From the NCBI RefSeq assembly GCF_007830175.1, contig NZ_VLKH01000002.1, positions 248,001-312,000 of the forward strand: 64,000 bases of DNA. Direction: 5' to 3'. Within the stretch, counting starts at the first letter, position 1; each line of letters begins with the position of its first letter. This stretch comes from Sedimentibacter saalensis (GTDB lineage: Bacteria; Bacillota; Clostridia; Tissierellales; Sedimentibacteraceae). The position numbers and the translations under genes were made by a program. Of this stretch, positions 62,826 to 64,000 are shown one piece after another. Under the pieces are notes generated by a model that searched no databases, was not told where the DNA came from, and worked only from the letters and a program-made list of their open reading frames with translations.

Positions 62826-64000
62826 TATAATACCTCCTTGTATATTACCTTAGCTTCTACATCATTTCTGTTAATCAATATTGAAGCCACCGATACAATT
62901 TCACTTACCGTCTTAGTGGCTCCGCCACCGCCTGCAGGTCCGTTTGTATACAATGTTTCAACCTCATTACCTATCTGGACTGCATCATACTTAGACTTAG
63001 TTCTGGCAGCAATTCTCAATCTTATTTCTTCCGGAGTATTATAAACTCTTCCTTGATTTTTATAAATGCTGTTTATTCCTATGAAATCTATTTTTATTTC
63101 GTCGTATTTTACATTTGTCAGCTCAAGTCTTTTTTCAACTATTTCTGCGGCAAGCTTTGCTCTTTCTAAGCATCCGGGTCCACCGTAAGATATTTCTCCT
63201 TCGCCTATGAAGCAATCCTTGTATCCCAGGCTGGCCTTCAATGTTTGAGGTTTTTCTCTGCCAGTTGCGCCCTTAACTTCAACAACATCTTTTGCTATGT
63301 CTTTAAATGTAACATTTGAGAAGTCAGCTATGCAGTCTGGAGTCAAATATTCTTTAGGATTGTGAATTTCATATATCATCTGCTCTATACAAGTGTCCTT
63401 GTTAACTACTCCGCCTGAGCCTTCAACTTTAGTGATGATAAAATCACCGTTCTCGTCTACCTCAACTAATGGAAATCCAAGCTCCCACAGCCTTTCAACA
63501 TTTTTTTTGCCTGGTTCCGCATAGTATCCGCCTGCCGACTGGCCTCCGCATTCAAGCAAATGACCTACCAGTGTACCCTTACCCATCAGATCATAGTTAT
63601 TTATATCCCAGCCGAATTCATATACCAGTGGTGCCAGAAACAATGCAGGGTCTGATACTCTTCCGGTTACAATAATGTCTGCTCCATTTTCAAGAGCTTC
63701 AACTATTCCATCTATGCCCATGTAGACGTTGGCAGAAACAACTTCGCCGTCCAGCTGAGAAAGTGGCCTGCCTGTCTCCCAAACTGTTGCATCCTGATAT
63801 TTATTAAGCTGATTGAAGAAATCATCGCCATAAACTCCTGCAACCTTTAATCCTTTCAGTCCTTTTTCTTCAGCCATTTTGCAGATTACATCAACTGCGC
63901 TCTGAGGATTGGCTGCGCCCATATTTGTAATTACTTTAATTTTATTTTTATATGCCAATGGTAGCACTTTATCCATTCTGTGTTCAAGAAGTCCATTATA
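62825..64000 (-). CDS. AtuA family (DUF1446) protein, 5' end beyond window
   Basis: At least 391 residues, open to the window edge (YNGLLEHR precedes the first internal Met, MDKVLPLAYKN). Family motifs: VITNMGAANPQSAVDVICKM, ADIIVTGRVSDPALFLAPLV, GHLLECGGQSAGGYYAEPGK, GGVVNKDTCIEQMIYEIHNP and the ending TNGPAGGGGATKTVSEIVS. AtuA acts in acyclic terpene catabolism in Pseudomonas; clostridial relatives have unknown roles. About 80 N-terminal residues are likely missing. It precedes and is coupled to the AtuA-like small subunit. Confidence 0.88.
   Translation of the reverse strand, partial: YNGLLEHRMDKVLPLAYKNKIKVITNMGAANPQSAVDVICKMAEEKGLKGLKVAGVYGDDFFNQLNKYQDATVWETGRPLSQLDGEVVSANVYMGIDGIVEALENGADIIVTGRVSDPALFLAPLVYEFGWDINNYDLMGKGTLVGHLLECGGQSAGGYYAEPGKKNVERLWELGFPLVEVDENGDFIITKVEGSGGVVNKDTCIEQMIYEIHNPKEYLTPDCIADFSNVTFKDIAKDVVEVKGATGREKPQTLKASLGYKDCFIGEGEISYGGPGCLERAKLAAEIVEKRLELTNVKYDEIKIDFIGINSIYKNQGRVYNTPEEIRLRIAARTKSKYDAVQIGNEVETLYTNGPAGGGGATKTVSEIVSVASILINRNDVEAKVIYKEVL

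Noticed and set aside
1-64000. CRISPR arrays, rRNA genes, intact insertion sequences
   Set aside because: No spaced direct repeats, rRNA landmarks or transposase with terminal repeats were seen. The HTH protein at 30503 has no catalytic domain. I also saw no convincing tRNA besides the tRNA-like part of ssrA.

Overview
The window is AT-rich, with dense operons, strong AGGAGG ribosome binding sites, and frequent TTG or GTG starts. It also carries a Wadjet locus, a c-di-AMP riboswitch, Asp23/SleB/YkuD cell-envelope genes and a probable selenoprotein. Together these suggest an anaerobic, probably amino-acid-fermenting Firmicute of the Clostridia/Tissierellia type. That placement is inference; nothing in the window fixes a species.

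Layout. 1-14 kb is ordinary chromosome: a large secreted FG-GAP/InlB-repeat protein (cut by the window edge), a small DMT transporter, an OPT peptide transporter with PepD dipeptidase, an EFR1 flavodoxin-ferredoxin, an iron alcohol dehydrogenase, a MocR regulator, an aminotransferase and a YkuD L,D-transpeptidase. 14.2-22.1 kb is a complete Wadjet anti-plasmid operon in the order jetD-jetA-jetB-jetC, read leftward. It is followed by a toxin-antitoxin pair whose DUF4258 toxin is broken while the YgiT antitoxin is intact.

22.94-39.24 kb is best read as a 16.3 kb integrated element in the 3' end of the tmRNA gene. A 13-bp exact repeat (ATGATGGAGGCGG) lies at both ends, next to a diverged inverted repeat, and the right copy is the real ssrA 3' end. 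The element carries a DUF3883 nuclease-like gene and a neighbour of unknown function, a large serine recombinase coupled to a 57-aa ORF, a roughly 95-nt imperfect hairpin, a P4/D5-type primase-helicase, an HTH protein and two related tiny membrane-like proteins (one frameshifted). It also carries two DUF960-type genes around a short RadC, several unknowns, and a restriction-modification cassette with two different m5C methyltransferases and an HNH nuclease. No relaxase or tyrosine integrase was seen, so it looks like a mobilizable or satellite-type element with defence cargo.

39.2-64 kb is chromosome again: ssrA-smpB, small unknowns, homoserine dehydrogenase, and a LysM-SleB hydrolase under a c-di-AMP riboswitch that runs directly into the Shine-Dalgarno. 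Next come a CC/Se-motif selenoprotein with an in-frame UGA and a candidate SECIS hairpin, a SpoIIE phosphatase, SelO, arginase, Asp23, and a divergent glutathione peroxidase/OhrR-like pair with palindromic operators. An aconitase-isocitrate dehydrogenase operon, a lactonase, a LysR regulator, a LysM protein, YitT and a MacB-type ABC/HlyD exporter operon follow. The window ends with the 3' part of an AtuA (DUF1446) operon.
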